The notes beneath the pieces were generated by a model that was not told the DNA's origin, did no database searches, and saw nothing but the letters and a program-made list of their open reading frames with translations. The position numbers and the translations under genes are program-made. A stretch of DNA of 64,000 nucleotides from Plazaster borealis (Eukaryota; Echinodermata; Asteroidea; Forcipulatida; Labidiasteridae), in assembly GCA_021014325.1 (NCBI GenBank), contig CM037457.1, positions 10,296,538 to 10,360,537 on the forward strand. Direction: 5' to 3'. Shown here in pieces: positions 10,852 to 25,800 of the stretch (position 1 is the stretch's first letter; every line of letters starts with the position of its first letter).

Positions 10852-13800
10852 GTAATCAATTATACTATTCTTACAAAACACATTTTAAGGACCATTTCAG
10901 TTAAAATTGTATGTGTAATTATTTCCTGAGTTTACAGTGCACGTCAAAAAAGTCCGCCGTTAACATAAACTGATGGATGTTGACGGTGTATTTTTAATCC
11001 TACCGTCGTTCCGGGCATTGCCATCATTGCAGAGTGAATTGCGCTCGGCCCAAGCAGTGGTAGCATTACAACCTAGAGAATACTCACAAAACAATAACAT
11101 TACAAAAATACAAAAAAAATTACAAATCATTCATCATATTCATTCTAATTATTATAAACATTAGGGTGTATTTGTTGCCTTTTTTTTGTCCTAGAATACT
11201 GAGATCAGGTTATGAACAATAATTTATGTAGTCTGTTTGCCCATAGAGCAAGGGCCAGGTTTGCATAACTTTTAAATGGTTGCATCGCATGCAGTTGAAA
11301 TGTTAGATCTTCAATAATTTGTGTGATAATTACACTCAGTCAAAGCAAATACATGTAAACAAGAATCAGTTTTAAAAGTGTTATATTGGTTGTTTTTGTT
11401 TTTTCAAACTGCCTCTTCGTCTTAAGAATATATTTGATTGCTTTTTTTTTAAAGAAAAATGTAATTAAATGGAATAAAGTGATTTTAAGAATGGAAACCA
11501 AAGAAGTGTTAAAAACAAAAACAGAGTTAATTAAAGGCATCGTACACGTTTGGTAATGACTCTGATAATTAATTGCAATAAAAACTTACTTGGTTAGAGG
11601 TACAGCAGCTTTGGATAGTATAATGCATTTTGAGAAACCTTTCACTTCAAAGTACTGCGGTTATGGAAAAAAATATCACTTTTTATCCCCCAAAACATTT
11701 GAATCTGAGAACACTTCTCAGAATGTGTACTCCAATGCAGATTATTCTTCCTGCGTGGACATAACCGCTCCAGATTTTCAGCAATATCTCATAAACGCTA
11801 CCACCTTTTCAAATGAAATTTTCACAGGTTAGTTTTATGGTATATATCTACAACTATATAGGTTTAAAACAAAAATTAGGCTCCAATTACCAAACGTTTA
11901 GTGGCTGATTGATCAACAGTCTGACAGTCACTGTTTATGGTTTGATTAAACAATGTTGATCTGATTTATTTGATTTACAATCTAAATACAGTGTTGCTTC
12001 ATCACCTTCATGTTTTGCAATCTTGTTGACTCGAGTCGGTGACTTGGACTCAAGTCAGACTCGAGTCACCAATTTCATTGACTTGCGACTTGACTTGACT
12101 TGGGGAAAATTGACTTGTGACTTGACTTGACTTGAGGGAAAATGACTTGAGACTTGACTTGACTTGCGCAAAAATGACTTGATAGTTGAGAATTGACTTG
12201 AATAAATTTGATTTTATGACAATGAAATTATCAGTCGAAATTATTGTTTACAATAATCGAGTCTTCGGCGACAATGCCGCTGCACTGCTGACGAGCTGGA
12301 TGTTTATCACAATGCGCGCCTCCCTATGGACGTATGTAACATGCACATGCATACAGTACATGTACTAGTTTGCACAATTTCTAAGATGTGCTTTATTACA
12401 AGTGTGTATTTTTCCACTTTGGCATGTTGCTTTAATTCAGTTTCCATGTGAATAAAAGGTCAGAGTGAATGAGCTCTGATTTACTGATTGAATTTATTAA
12501 CTGGTCTTGTAACAGGTTTTTTATTGTACTTAAGTTTGTCGCAACATCATGGGAGGGGGCTTATTTCGGGACATTATGTGACTTGTGACTTGACTTGACT
12601 TGCAAAAATTTGACTTGTGACTTGACTTGACTTGCGAAAATTTGACTTGTGACTTGACTTGACTTGAGCAAAAATGACTTGAGACTTGACTTGACTTGAG
12701 CAAAAATGACTTGAGACTTGACTTGACTTGAGAAAAAATGACTTGGTTACAAGACTGATGTTTTGAGTATTCCGTTACCGAACAAAAACTAGGGTTTTAA
12801 CTACACTGTGAACCCTTGGTTTGATTTGGAAAGTGCAGTTAGAAATTTCAGACTTTTATCTGAACTCAGACTTTTTTATGTGTGCTTGGTGAAAAAGGGA
12901 GCTTTTATTTTCTGCAGATACAAAGAAATCCTGCTCTCTGATCTACTTTTTTAGCACTGAAGATACTGCTTCCAAAATCTCCTCAAAATCACTCCGGGGA
13001 TTATCAAAATGTGGAAATGCCATCATTTCAACATACCTTCTAAAAAACTTGGATCCTAGATTCAGATCTATTTGTCAGCATTGAATCTCACACCTCAAAG
13101 TGTATAACTTCCAGTTGTCTTGAAAAAAATACCTTCTAAAAGTTGATCAATTAATTTTTTTTACAAAATCCAGGTAATCAAGTGTGCTTTGGGGGAAAAA
13201 ATGATGAGAATTAATTTTGTTTAAATACATTTTTTGGTACTTTCTGCACTGCAGGTGAAGCAGCCGATAGTGTGCCCAAACCAACACGTATTCTGCAGTT
13301 CATGCATTGAGTTGTGGCTTCAACATAATCAGCAGTGTCCAACATGCCGAGTACCTATAACACCAGAGAATCCCTGCAAACAAATACTGGGTAGGTGCTA
13401 CTCCTTGTCTTATGGACCCCCTTGCACAGGTCCCAATCGCTGAGGACACATGCTGTGTGTATGCGCCACACACACTCTCAGCCAATGAAAGGTCTTCCTT
13501 TGACCTCAGTGAGGGCGCCGTTTGAACTTGTGACGTTCATATGCGAGAGGTCTATGGGACAAATATACCACGAGTTTTGTTACAAATTTAGTAATGCTTT
13601 CACTGCACAGTTTGGTGAATCAGATTGTTACCATTCGCTTGTCAGGGTTTGTGTGCCCTTTACTTTTTCAGTGACTACAATGTAGTCAGCAGGACCAGTT
13701 AGCTTGTCATTTCACTGATCCATCAGCTTTTGCGCTTGTCCATACTCTATTTTAAAATAGGGAAGGTTTTCAAACATTGAACTACCCGGCCGGATCACTT

Positions 13801-16800
13801 GGAGTGAATTTTGACTGGTCCTCAGGTGATTAACCTGTTATTTGGCCACTGTTGAGGGAGAATGCTGCTTTTGTATGATGGGTCAAAATAATTCAATCCA
13901 AAACTGGCAAAAGAGAATTACAACCCTCTTTATTGGCTGCACATGATCATGTATGCAGCTTGAGGTGATCAAAGATAAGAATTCCATGTACCGAATTGCT
14001 CTATAATGGACGAAAGCACTGAGACTGAACTTTAATTTGGGTATTTACACTCAGGGAATAATTTCGTCTGAATAGCAATTTTACAGTAGCCAAATATTTT
14101 GACTGAACATGTTTTGTGCACACTGAATGCTAATGTAAGAGTTCTGAGCAAGTAATGATTTTGAAGTGTTGAAGTTTTGTGTTTAGCATTTGCTATGCCA
14201 TACAAGGGAAATCATTCAAAATGTACACTCATTAACAATTTTGTTGATAAAAGACAGTTTTCCTAATCTCCTTTAAAATAGTCTCAATGTTAGAAAAAAC
14301 CAATAAGATACAAACAAGTACTAAAAGTTGGGTCATAGATTCTTTTGTGTCAACATAATGCTGATTTATAGGCAAAATTATAAAGAAAGATACAATAAAA
14401 GTCACATGTGAAAGTTTCAGCTGAATACAGTGTCTTCTTGCTGAGATAACAGCAAAAAACTGTCACGGTATTTTCACACGAACGTCGAATCTATCCCTGT
14501 TTAGCGAGGTGACAGCGGGTACCAACCGCATCTCTGGATGCAGCATTTACGAACCGACCCTCCAGAATTCTGAGAAACGATTCATGCATGAATCATTTCT
14601 CAGATTCAACTGTTTTGGGGCGAAAAATGATCCAAACCATATTACTTCCAAGGGAATCCTTTCTCAAAATAGTTTATATTATCAACAGCTGCAGTGCTTC
14701 TCACCAAGTAAGTTTTTATTGTCATAAATTTTTGGTGTATTTAGCAATCTATGATCCTACGTTTAAGATACATAAAATAATTAAACTCTACCTGTGAACA
14801 TTATAGTTCTATGTGTAAGGTTCATCCCAATAGGCTTTGATCATGGCGGTGTCATTTTGTTTGTCTTCCATTCATTTCAATGTAACTAAATTGAGGCTAA
14901 GAAGAAAAATAGTCTGGTCCATTTTTGGTATGATGAGAACAAGTGTTCATGAATGCAGGTGCACACAGGGAGCTAGACAAAATCGAAGAGATAGCAGCAG
15001 GAGAGCTTGTGTTCTGGGGGAAAAAAGGATAAAAACATTCAACTTTGTTTTTGTTGTCATTTATAGATAGGGTCATTTTATGGTTTTTGTCAACATAATG
15101 CTGATTTATAGGCAGAAATATCAAGAAGGATACAATAAACCCTGTGAAAGTTTCAGTTGAATACAGTGTCTACTTATTGAGAAAACAGAAAGAAAAAACC
15201 CCGAGCTATTTTGATCAAGAATGTGGAATCCATCCATGTTTAGCGAAGTGACAGCGGGTACCAACCACATCTCTGGCCAAATGTAAGGCAGCATTCAAAT
15301 GGAGATCATGGGATTTAAAAAAGTCACCTGCAGGTAATCTTTGGAGATTCAAATTTTTCGACATAATTGTATTGATTTCTAATCAACACTACAGGGGTAC
15401 TTCAGACAAAATAATTTTGCAGGATGCTCAAGTCCCATTACCACCTTTACAAGAAGTAGGCTTTTTGGATAAAAATTGCACAATTTCTTTTCAGGCTCAT
15501 TACCAAAGTATGACCCCTGAACCTTTAAATAGAGATTACTTCCTGTACACTTTGAATTGTGAGGATTGAAATTACATCCAGTCGGAAAATAGAATTAGCT
15601 GATGCAACCTGCTTACCAAAATGCAAATAAAATAGTGAATGGCCTGACGTTTTGACCCTAGCAGAGTCTTTCTCGAAGGCTAATTGACAACACAACACAA
15701 CACATATAAACAGGTAAGTTTGTTGTGTTGTCATTTCGCCTTCCAGCTGCTAGGGTCGAAACATCAGGCCATTAACTATTTTTGGCAATTACATCCAGTC
15801 AGTGACATTTTTCTATTGTACACAAAGTCTTGACTTCCACTATCAATGAATACACAGTTTATCAACACTGATTACCCAATCCAGAGAAAAATGCTTAAGG
15901 AAATGCTCATAAAACCAATTTATCAAACAATTGAAAAGCAATTTATGTGATACGCATACATCAGACAACAATGCCTCCTTGTAATTGATTGGATGTAATT
16001 TTAGAGTGGGGAGGGGGACAAGTGTTAGAAAATAGACATTGTATGTTTGAGTCGGTAGACCAATTCATTGTAATGTAACGTAATAGCGCTAGTATGGCGA
16101 TGCCCATCTCACTAATTGCCCTTGTTATTTATGATGCATGAGGGGGGGACGCTGCTTGCTTTATGGCGCATACGATATGAAGCAGTTCTATTAGAATAAT
16201 TAAACAATAACAACTTTTTAATTGCACAACTGTATGCTGTTCTGATGAGAAATGCCGCTTGTGCCTTGCACACAGGTCAGTACCCATGATTAAAGTTAAC
16301 CCTTTTTACTTGTGAGGGTTGGTACTTATTGAATCGGATTGAGATCCCAACCAGCCACTTGCATGGCTGACTAAGATCAGACTGGTAAAGTGTGGTTTAC
16401 CGTGATAGCCAGAACAGTGAGTGCAAATCCAGTTTCAACCTACAAAAAGTGGAGTTTTTGAGTAACAGATGAACCCATGTTCAGCTGCACGAATCATGTT
16501 TTGCAGTCCTTTATTCTGATATGTAGGCCTATGGGAGGGAAGGCTTCTTGACTTACTGTTCTGTTTACTCATAAAACAAAATAATTTTTTTGAGGGTTTA
16601 TGCATTGTAGGGGGATTGATCAGGGGCCTAAAAATCTTCCCATGAATTTCATTCTTTAAAAGACATGGTTTGTTCTACATGCTGCTACAGATAAATTTAT
16701 ACAGTTATTTGACAAAGTTATTTAACAAAATCAATCACAGTATATTTAACTTTGCAGTCAACTTTGCATTTTTTTGCTTCTCATCACCCCTTAAAATGGT

Positions 16801-19800
16801 ACATGCAAGGGTATATAATGTAGATGTGAATGATGAGCAACCTGTGCACTTATTTGGCTGATGGTGCTGCATTCTCCTATAGGAGTTGAGGTGGTTTCAG
16901 AATTGGTTAGGGCCCATTGAACAGGGGTAATAACATAACAGCACTTTGCGAGGCCTATTTGGCTTGACAAAGGGCATATTAAATAGTTAGCAGTATTGCG
17001 ATGTCTTCGCATCTCAGAATTGCCATTGTTTTAATACCTAATTATCTTTCATACAAAGCCTTTTAAAATTAATTGAAAACCTTCCATACAATATAATGAA
17101 GACACCTGTTTTAAAGGTATTCTTTAAAATAAAATCCAGTGAGTAACAAGATGACTACTGTTTTAATTGTTCATTTAAGTACAGGGCTATTGTAAGAGTT
17201 AATCTACATAGCCGTTCCTGGTCATCATGCATTACCAGTAAGGTTGATCTCTTCTTTATGTGTCCTTTGTATAAAACGTAGTTAATGATCCTTAACTTAT
17301 GGCTAAACAGGAGAAAATACTGGTGGTTTGGACAACATAAAATGCAAAATACATCAATAATGCATCAGTTGCTCAAAAGGGACTTATTACACTGCCAAAT
17401 GCACTTTACAGGATTGCCAAAGTTTTGCGACGATAATGAAAAATGCATGGCTCCCTCATCGATAACGGTTACAGCCCGAAGTCACAATGCAACAAACAAA
17501 CTAAAGGAAGATCCTCTTTTTGATGAATCGTTGCGATCCATCTATGATTTATCATTTCCCTGCTATGGCAAGTCTAGAACGATTCAGGTGTATTATACAG
17601 GCCTGCTGTGTTTGTGTAGCAGGGGCAGCCATTATTCTTTACAATAAAAGTTTCAATGATTCAGGAGAATTTTGTGAATAGACAAAGCAAGCTCATTTTG
17701 TAAAGTACGCGTTCCTCATAAATGTATTAGGTGGCAATCCTAGTCTTCCGCCATAGCAATGTTTGATAAATATTTGAGTTGATGGCTGGCCATTGAATAG
17801 GGCTTCCCTGAGTGCTACAGTTAAAAAATAAACACCAGACCTTGTTAATGATTAACACGCTTAAGATCAATACAGTTGATTTTTTTATTCTTCCCTCATT
17901 AATGTATAAATGTTTCCCGGTAGCTATACGTGGTTTTGATACAATCTTTGCAAGATTTATGGCTTTTGCTGTCTATTATAAGTTGTACAGCTTGTGTAGA
18001 GTATTTATAAATGAGTGAGTTGGGTTGTTCAGTCATTTCTTTGAAGTGTTATTGCAGATCAACTACCTCTTGGAGTTTGTTTAGGAAACCGAGCAAAACT
18101 GACATTTTGGATTATTCAACTGGTGAACTAGCTGACATTGGAATTATTACTGCACCAGCTAAAATCACAAATACTATTTTTTCTGAAGGATCTCCAACTT
18201 CTTATAGGCAACATTTTGGATTGAGGATTCATGTATGTGTCATCAGGATTTATTCAATTGTATTTAAGGAATGTAAATCTGGAATTATGCACAGCTTTTA
18301 TACTTCATTTCCTTTTTTCTTTTTTTTCTCTCTCTTTTTTGTTATACATTTTTTTATCTCAGAAAATGTGCGCTGTAGAGGAAGGTACACTATTGGTGGA
18401 TGGACAAAGTTTTGCTCCAACAAGTATAGTTGCTGTTTCAGACTCTTTGAACTTTTAACCTGAACAAGTTACAGGCTATACTAATGTTTTGATGTTGGCA
18501 AGAAAAAAAACAGTTGCTTTTCATTCTTGTAACTAGAGCGCGATTTGGTTATCTCTGATTTGAAAAGGCATTACTGTTAAGACAAAAGCAGTTCACCGAA
18601 ATGGATCATCAAAGTTTGTTCTTGTTGTTGACCCCTTGCAACAACGTCTCACACGGCTATTGTCTGCCACGCTCACCATTTTGGGAGTCGAATTGCACGT
18701 ACAAATTATAGTAATCATGTAAACGCTGCGTCGCCTAAAATGCGCATTAGACTGTATAACACATTGGGACATTTGACTCCCAAAATGATGCAGCCAAGAT
18801 GTGATATTATTGGGTCAATACACAAAATGCTTGTGACATTTACAAGAAAAGGTTATGTACATCAAGTGTACGTCATTGGTAGTAACTTTGACCAATCCAT
18901 CTTGAGGGGTTGATCTTCTGATACACTTGCATCTAAGGGTAGATAAGGAAAGTTCTGTCGGCTGGAAAATGTGTTTACTCAAACTCTCCAACCCATATCA
19001 GGATGAAGAGAAAGGGCTTGGAATGAATGTACAACTAAACATTGTGCAATTCTTTTAAAATTCAAATTTTGGTTCTTGTTGACAGGAGGACAGACTCAAG
19101 ATGGGGAGAGTGATTCATACATGTCGACCCCTGCCCTACGAAGAGCTCGCTTTGACATACTGTATCAGGACTGTGAGGTAAGAATATCCCAAACAATGTA
19201 AAACATTTCTTAATTTGAGCATCGGGTCAGCGATACTGCGTTCATTTTATGCATCTAGTATTTTGAATATGCTTATAATGAAACTATGTTTGAAATTTAG
19301 TTGATCTCATTAAATGATGTAACAAAGTCTTTGGATTTCAATGATTTCCAAGCCGGTTGGTAAAAGAGAGCTGATTTTTAAAACACTGCAGTGGGGGCCG
19401 CTGTTAGCACATGCTGACATGTTTAAATATTTCCATTTTCTTAACCACACGGTACACACTGATCAGCTCATATGCCATGATATCTATGCTGGACCATGCC
19501 ACACGTCCTAGAGGGGGTTTCAATCAACACGGGTCAGTGATTTGGTTAGAAGGGGGCAGAACTAAACTCTGCCAGCATCCTTTGTGCACAAAATCAGTAT
19601 GACAGTTGTCAATGATAGATGAAACCAAATTTTTAAACTTAGTTAGGCCTAATTAAGCAAACAAGTATGCTTAAATTTATCCAGGCAATATATGGACATG
19701 TAAACAACAAACTTAGAAAGAAAAAAATCGTTGACAAAATGCTAAACAAGCCCTCCTAATCTAATGCAAAAAGCTTTGTCAGTATTTGCTAACAACGTAC

Positions 19801-22800
19801 CACAAGGACATTGTATTGTGTTCTTGTAGGCGCCTTGGGCATTCTATCGGTGGATATGTGCGCATTATAAGTTTTGCTATTATTATTATTATTGCAACCA
19901 AACAGGGCCCAATTTCATGGCTCTGTTTATGGGAGCAGGGAATTCTGCGCTAACATCAAGCGTATTTCACGGGTAAGCAGGGAATTTTTGCTAGTGCGCG
20001 TGCTTACTCCATGTTACTAGGCATTCTTCGCTTACACAGCTAGTGCAGAAATTTGGCGCTTGCACAGTAAGCGGAGAATGGTGATCGTCAGTGCAGAATT
20101 CGGCGGTTAGCAGAGGCATGAAATTTGGCTCTGGACCCTTGCTGCAGGATTTAATACTTGAACAAATTTAAGCTATTAGGCAAAGTTTAGAAACAAGAAA
20201 AAGTGCATTTCAAAAGGGAGTGACTTTTGACAAAGTCTGAAGGAGAAGTTTGAGACTTAACATGCAGTATCAGAGCTTATCATGCACATTTTGTTTTTCA
20301 TCAGAGAGAAATCAAAAGACTTCAAGATGAAAATGAACTCCTCAAGAACTCTAACTGTGAACTGCAAGATCGGCTCACAGAAACAGAGAAAATGGTTGCG
20401 TCAAAGTCAGATCTTGTCTCAAATGAAGCAGGGGCTGCATCATCCCCAACTACTTTGTCGTCATCAACTACTGAATCCAAACTCCAGCTCAACTCTAAAG
20501 CATGGAGAGATTACACAAATTCGTCCCCCAAATCATCCCCTTCTAGGATTAAAGTGAAAGCAAGAGGAGAAAAGAGAGAGAGTTTCTCTTCAACGGATCG
20601 AGATGGAAATTATAATTGTGATGAAGGAGGGAATAGTGAAGTACTAGCCACATTGAGGTCAAAGTTGAAGCAAGCCACAACAACCTATGATAGAATCAAG
20701 CAAGACATGGATAAGCTCAAGGAGGTAATGCAAACAAATAAATAAATAAATTAAGTATGGGGGAAATTTTTATATGTTTTTCTTGGGGTGGTTTATGCAA
20801 AATGTTATCTCTGTGCATAACTGAAACTCTACATCCTAGCTCTAACCATAAAGAAACAATGAAATCAGTGTAAACAAATACAAAAGCAAACTTGAAACAG
20901 AATGCACATGTACTGTAACTATTTTGTGTGTGGCATATTTACCACCATTACTGCGCCACTACCACCCAAGGGACAGCACTCAAATGGTCCATTGACATAA
21001 TGAATCAGGTGATATGACAAATTAATTAGGAATTAATTATTGATCCAGCCTAGCCACTGTGATGCATTGTTGTGCCATTTCTGTGAATGTGAGCAGTAAG
21101 TGGAACCGATTGATGAATTGGGTGATTCTACTAATTGTTGGAAGATGTAGACAGGCTTTATTTGGCATTACTTTTCCATCGTCTCTTGGGATTCAACGTT
21201 CTAGTACACCAGCCCAATTTACTCTTTTTTTTGTTTTACATTGTCAGCGCTAATTATTTGAACTCCTAAACTCTTTTACATTAGTTCGATAGCCGGCAGT
21301 GCATTCAACAAAAGCCTAATAAAAAATAGAAAATGAAAAGATGAATAATATAATTACTATTTTCTCATTGCACTTCATCAACCCGAGTGTATGTGCTCTA
21401 ATGACTACATTTTTAATGGGTAGATTTGACTAATGTCGTTAACAATTTAATGTGCTATGCAATGCATTGTACAATGTACAGCCAAATTTTTAAGTCTCAA
21501 TAGATGCCTGCATGTCTAAAAGTTCATTATAAATATTTCTTGTTTTGACTCCAATGCAAAGTGTTAAAAATCACAGATTGGTTATTTCTGTTGTCCTCAT
21601 TTTGAATCTATGTTTGCATTTATTGGCCTTAGTTCTGTCTTTCTGTGTCATTTTTTAAAATTCTTCTCTGTATTGTTTTTATCGTAGACAAACTTGAAGT
21701 TGAGTACAGACAACCGGACTCTGTTAGCTGAGAATGGTCGGCTTAAACAGACAGCTGCTGCCCGCTCACCTCATAAGTAAGTAACAAGTTATCGCTTCAT
21801 TTTAAACCACACACTATACACCATTCATTTCAGTGAAGTTGTTGATATTTTAAGATCTGGGATAGACCCCTTACATTTATCGTCTCATTCTCAAACTGCG
21901 CCTTCACTGAGGCAAAAGGAGGCAGATCATTGGTCGATAGCTGTTCTTTGTGCGTAAAAACGTGCAGCGTTTTGTGTTATGCAAGGGGTCTATTTCACCT
22001 CCTAAAAATATACTCGGTTTTTCTCTCAGAAATATTAAACAAATATGTGTACACTGAACTTGTTTATAAATTCCTTCAAAACCTGAACTATCTGTGTAAA
22101 TTGTCGATCTCAAGCATCTATGTCTGTCTCTCTAAACACAACACACTCCTCCAAAGCATGGACACCAAGTTACAACAGTTGTACAGAAATGAAATAGAGA
22201 AATAAATCCAGCCAAAGTACCATGTCACATGTACCATCTGTCACTGGTATCCTGCCTATTTTTAGCTTAATAGCAGAAAATTGTTGAGCAACATTTCCTG
22301 CTTAGGCAGCTCTATGAAACTGGTTGGTATATTTTGTCACCTATTTGACAAACAACTTGTCAAGAAAGCTGTGACCACGGCGTAAATAGTAGGGGGATAA
22401 ATATCCCCCACTTTTTAGACTAGGTTGGATGGGGGAGGGGGGGGTAAGGTTATTGCCCATGGGATCATTCCTTTATAGTAAAAGAGAACAGAAGTGCATG
22501 GAAAATAAAAAACACAAACCATTTTAACTAAATTTACTCAAAAGATAACCCAGAGAGGCTTAGAATTCTCCAGAGAGCATTGTCATATCATCGCAGGCTC
22601 CGGTCATCACCGAAAATGCTGCTTGCATTGTTTGAGTCTCCGACCCTTGGATCCTAAAAATAAATTATTGGTTTGGTATACATACATAATACATATTGAT
22701 AATAAATTTATCTCACATTGGCATTGTAGTCATCCCATCCACCTTATAACATGGATCTACACCAGTGGCTGTGAATAAAAGCTAACAGTTTTAAATGAAT

Positions 22801-25800
22801 TAAACCAGGTAGAATGTTGGCGTCAGTAAAATTACTTTTGTTAGTTGTACTACACTCATTGGAATGTCCGCTACCAACATTAAACATTTCAGTGTTGGTA
22901 TGAGCATGGAGGTAGAATTAGAGGAAGGTGCCACCAGTGTTCCCATTGTAGTATGGATCTATAGTAGCATAGAGTAAAGAAAGAATTGCTGATCTTGTTA
23001 TTGTGTAAACATGTTTGAGCACACCTGCTGAACACGCCGCTCAACAAAGGAATTGCTGGCATGTTGAATTTTTTAAAAGTGCCGCCATGAATTAAGATGA
23101 CATTGAAGTGCCGAGCGGTATAGACAGACAAGGCCCCACCTGAAATATTCATATCTGATTGGCAGCTAAGAGGCATTTTAAAATTGCAACACGCCATTAT
23201 CTCCACCCAGACTCCAAGATACTTCCTGTATATTTGATGAGTCTTGCAACAATGGGAAAGCACAAAAGGCAAGATGGTTAAAATTTCATACAGCTCATCA
23301 GTGCAGGGGGTCTTATGAATAAATGAGGAGGTGTCTCCATGGTTATTGCTGAATGCCAAAGTCTGTTTTTGGAGCAGTTGAAGGACAAAGCAATTGTTGT
23401 TTAGGTATTGATTTGAATGTATTATTTAGTATTGGGGTTTTTCTTAGTGGTTCTGAAAAGCTGCCATAACTAAGAAGAGGAGGATTGGGGGATGGAATAG
23501 TGTGCAACACTTGACAGTAAAGAGGTCATTTAAATAATTCAGTTCTATTCCGTTTGCTGTTTAATTCTGCCGCTTGTAAAGTCGATCATAAACAATACAC
23601 CCAATCATCTGTTGGTGCTAAGGTGAATTTACGTGACTGTTTGCGTGTGCATCAGTCGGCATTGTGTTTTACATTCAGTGTGGCTCTTTACAGTTGATTC
23701 AGATGAAGATATTAGATCAAGCAAACAAGGATTCATATGTGTTTTTAAAATCTAGGGAAAAAGTGCATTCCTCTTCCAAGAAAAAATCATTTAATTTTTT
23801 TGAAATTGGGTGAAATTTATTCATATTTTTCTTAAATAAGAGTTCAATTTGTCACAATGTTGGTAAAAATGAAAATGTAAACAAAGGGCATCCTGTTTTA
23901 TTCAAGATTAATAGATAATGGGGAGTTAATTATGAAGAGGCAAGTCAGAAAAACATGCAAAAGCAACCCCTATAAAAAAAACCTTTAAAACAGAGGGAAA
24001 GAAAACCTTTTAGCAAGCAACCACACTAAAAATTATGTGCAATACATATGCTTTCGTGGACAACATTGATAATTCTCAAAGACCAGTATCTGCACTTTGT
24101 GTGACCCAACAAACACATGAAATAACAAACCTGTGAAATTTTAAGCTCATTCAGTCATCGGAGTCACAAGAAAATAGTTAAAGACCCCTCATGAGTCATA
24201 TGTTTGCACTATTTCCACTGGTGGGTTAAATGAGGGTGTATCGTGCCTTTTTGTATGGGGGCTGATAGTGGCATGATGCTTACGCTTTTGTGCGTCTGTT
24301 TAGTTTACAACACTATGGCGTTTGCCAACCACTAGTGTCTCTGTAGGCATGCGTGAATCGTCACTGACGCCACGAACTACCACACACTGACAATTACCAG
24401 TAAAAAGTAACAATCGGAGAAAACGGCGCTTAAAGTTTTTAAAATCAAGCTTTGCTACAAAAATTCAAGGTATTTTAAACAAGTTTTCTTACAGTGGAGA
24501 CTTGATGCATTGAACTTCATACATACGGTGCTTTTTACTGCTTTTCGTCCTAAATTAATAAGCAATAAAGTAAGAAAGATTTGTGTTAGTTCGAGGCGTC
24601 GAAAATTAACGAAATATACATTTTTCGCGAACTAACACCATCCAATGTATTACTATGCGTGTTTGTCAGTTCGTGAAAATGTAGGTCAACACGCGCAATA
24701 CACACAAGGTTGGTGTTAGTTTTTGGAAACGTTTTTTTTACTTTTGAGGTTGGTGCGCGCCATGTGTTGCAATGGTAAATTGAACCTTGGTGTTAGTTCG
24801 TGGCGACGAAAATTGTCAGATTCAGTGCAAATTTGCAATGCCTAATTATCCTAATTAAAAAAATAAAGCTCCTAAAGCGTTGAAACTTCATGAAATTGTA
24901 GGCTTTGTACATGTTTGGTAATGACTCTGATAATTAATGGAAATGAAAACTTACTTTAGAAGAAGTGCAGCAGCTTTGGATAGTATAATGCATTTTGAGA
25001 AACTTTTCACTTCGAAGTACTGCGGTTATCTTATGGAAAAATATATCACGTTTATATTATCATATATCAAAAACATTTGAATCTGAGAAGCGTTACGCGT
25101 AACTTTTCTTAGATTGTGTATTTCAATTGCAGATTATTCTTCCTGCGTGGACATAACCACTCCAGATTTTCAGCAATATCTCAAAAATGCTACCAACTTT
25201 TGAAATGAAATTTTCACAGGTTAGTTTTATGGTATATATCTACAACTGTATAGGTTTGAAACAAGCAATAGGCTCCAATTACCAAACGTGTACGATGCCT
25301 TTAACATTGTTCAGATATGTATGTAAAAAACTGAAAACTAAAAAAAAAAATGGTGTTGTACACTTTTTGCTCGTACGTTGAGTCGGTGACGGAATGTGAT
25401 TAGCATATCAATGGAATTTCCTTTACATAGCACCAGGTTGCTGTGGCGCAATGTGCTTCTCTTTACGATAAGTGCACTTGGTTCTTTTACGTGCATTACA
25501 CAACAGACGGGACCTACAGCTTTACGTCCCATCCAAAGGACAACACAATAATGGTTAAGTGTCTTGCTTAAGGACACAAGTGTCAGGACCGGGACTCGAA
25601 CCCACACTCTGCTGATCAGAAACACCAGAGCTTGAGTCCGGTGTTCTAATCCGCTTGGCAACGACACGCCACAATGGTTATCAGTGTATGTAAACAAAAG
25701 AAAGGTCCATAGAGAATTACATGGTAGGACTCTTTTTGTTTGCTGGAGTGGCACTATTCCTGATCAATGGATTCAACACACACACAAATATAATTAATCT

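Larger units (their letters stand above)
10852..13254 (+). other. OBI1 intron 1
   Basis: Holds a TTAA-flanked inverted-repeat element (11531-11900) and two arrays of a GACTTG-rich tandem repeat (12027-12200 and 12578-12752). No further coding exon is seen. Confidence 0.8.
13391..17296 (+). other. OBI1 intron 2, left part: repeats only
   Basis: Contains a dispersed repeat shared with 5640 and 8605 (13640-13865), a repeat pair shared with 27804 (about 14329-14740 and 15066-15528) and the GGCCTGACGTTTCGACCCT palindromic element (15631-15783). Short open frames here fall inside these repeats. No exon is recognised. Confidence 0.7.

Noticed and set aside
22889..23359. 156-codon minus-strand open frame in OBI1 intron 5
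   Set aside because: Composition is Cys/His/Ser-rich and irregular, with no motif or splice context. Probably chance, although it is one of the longest unassigned frames.
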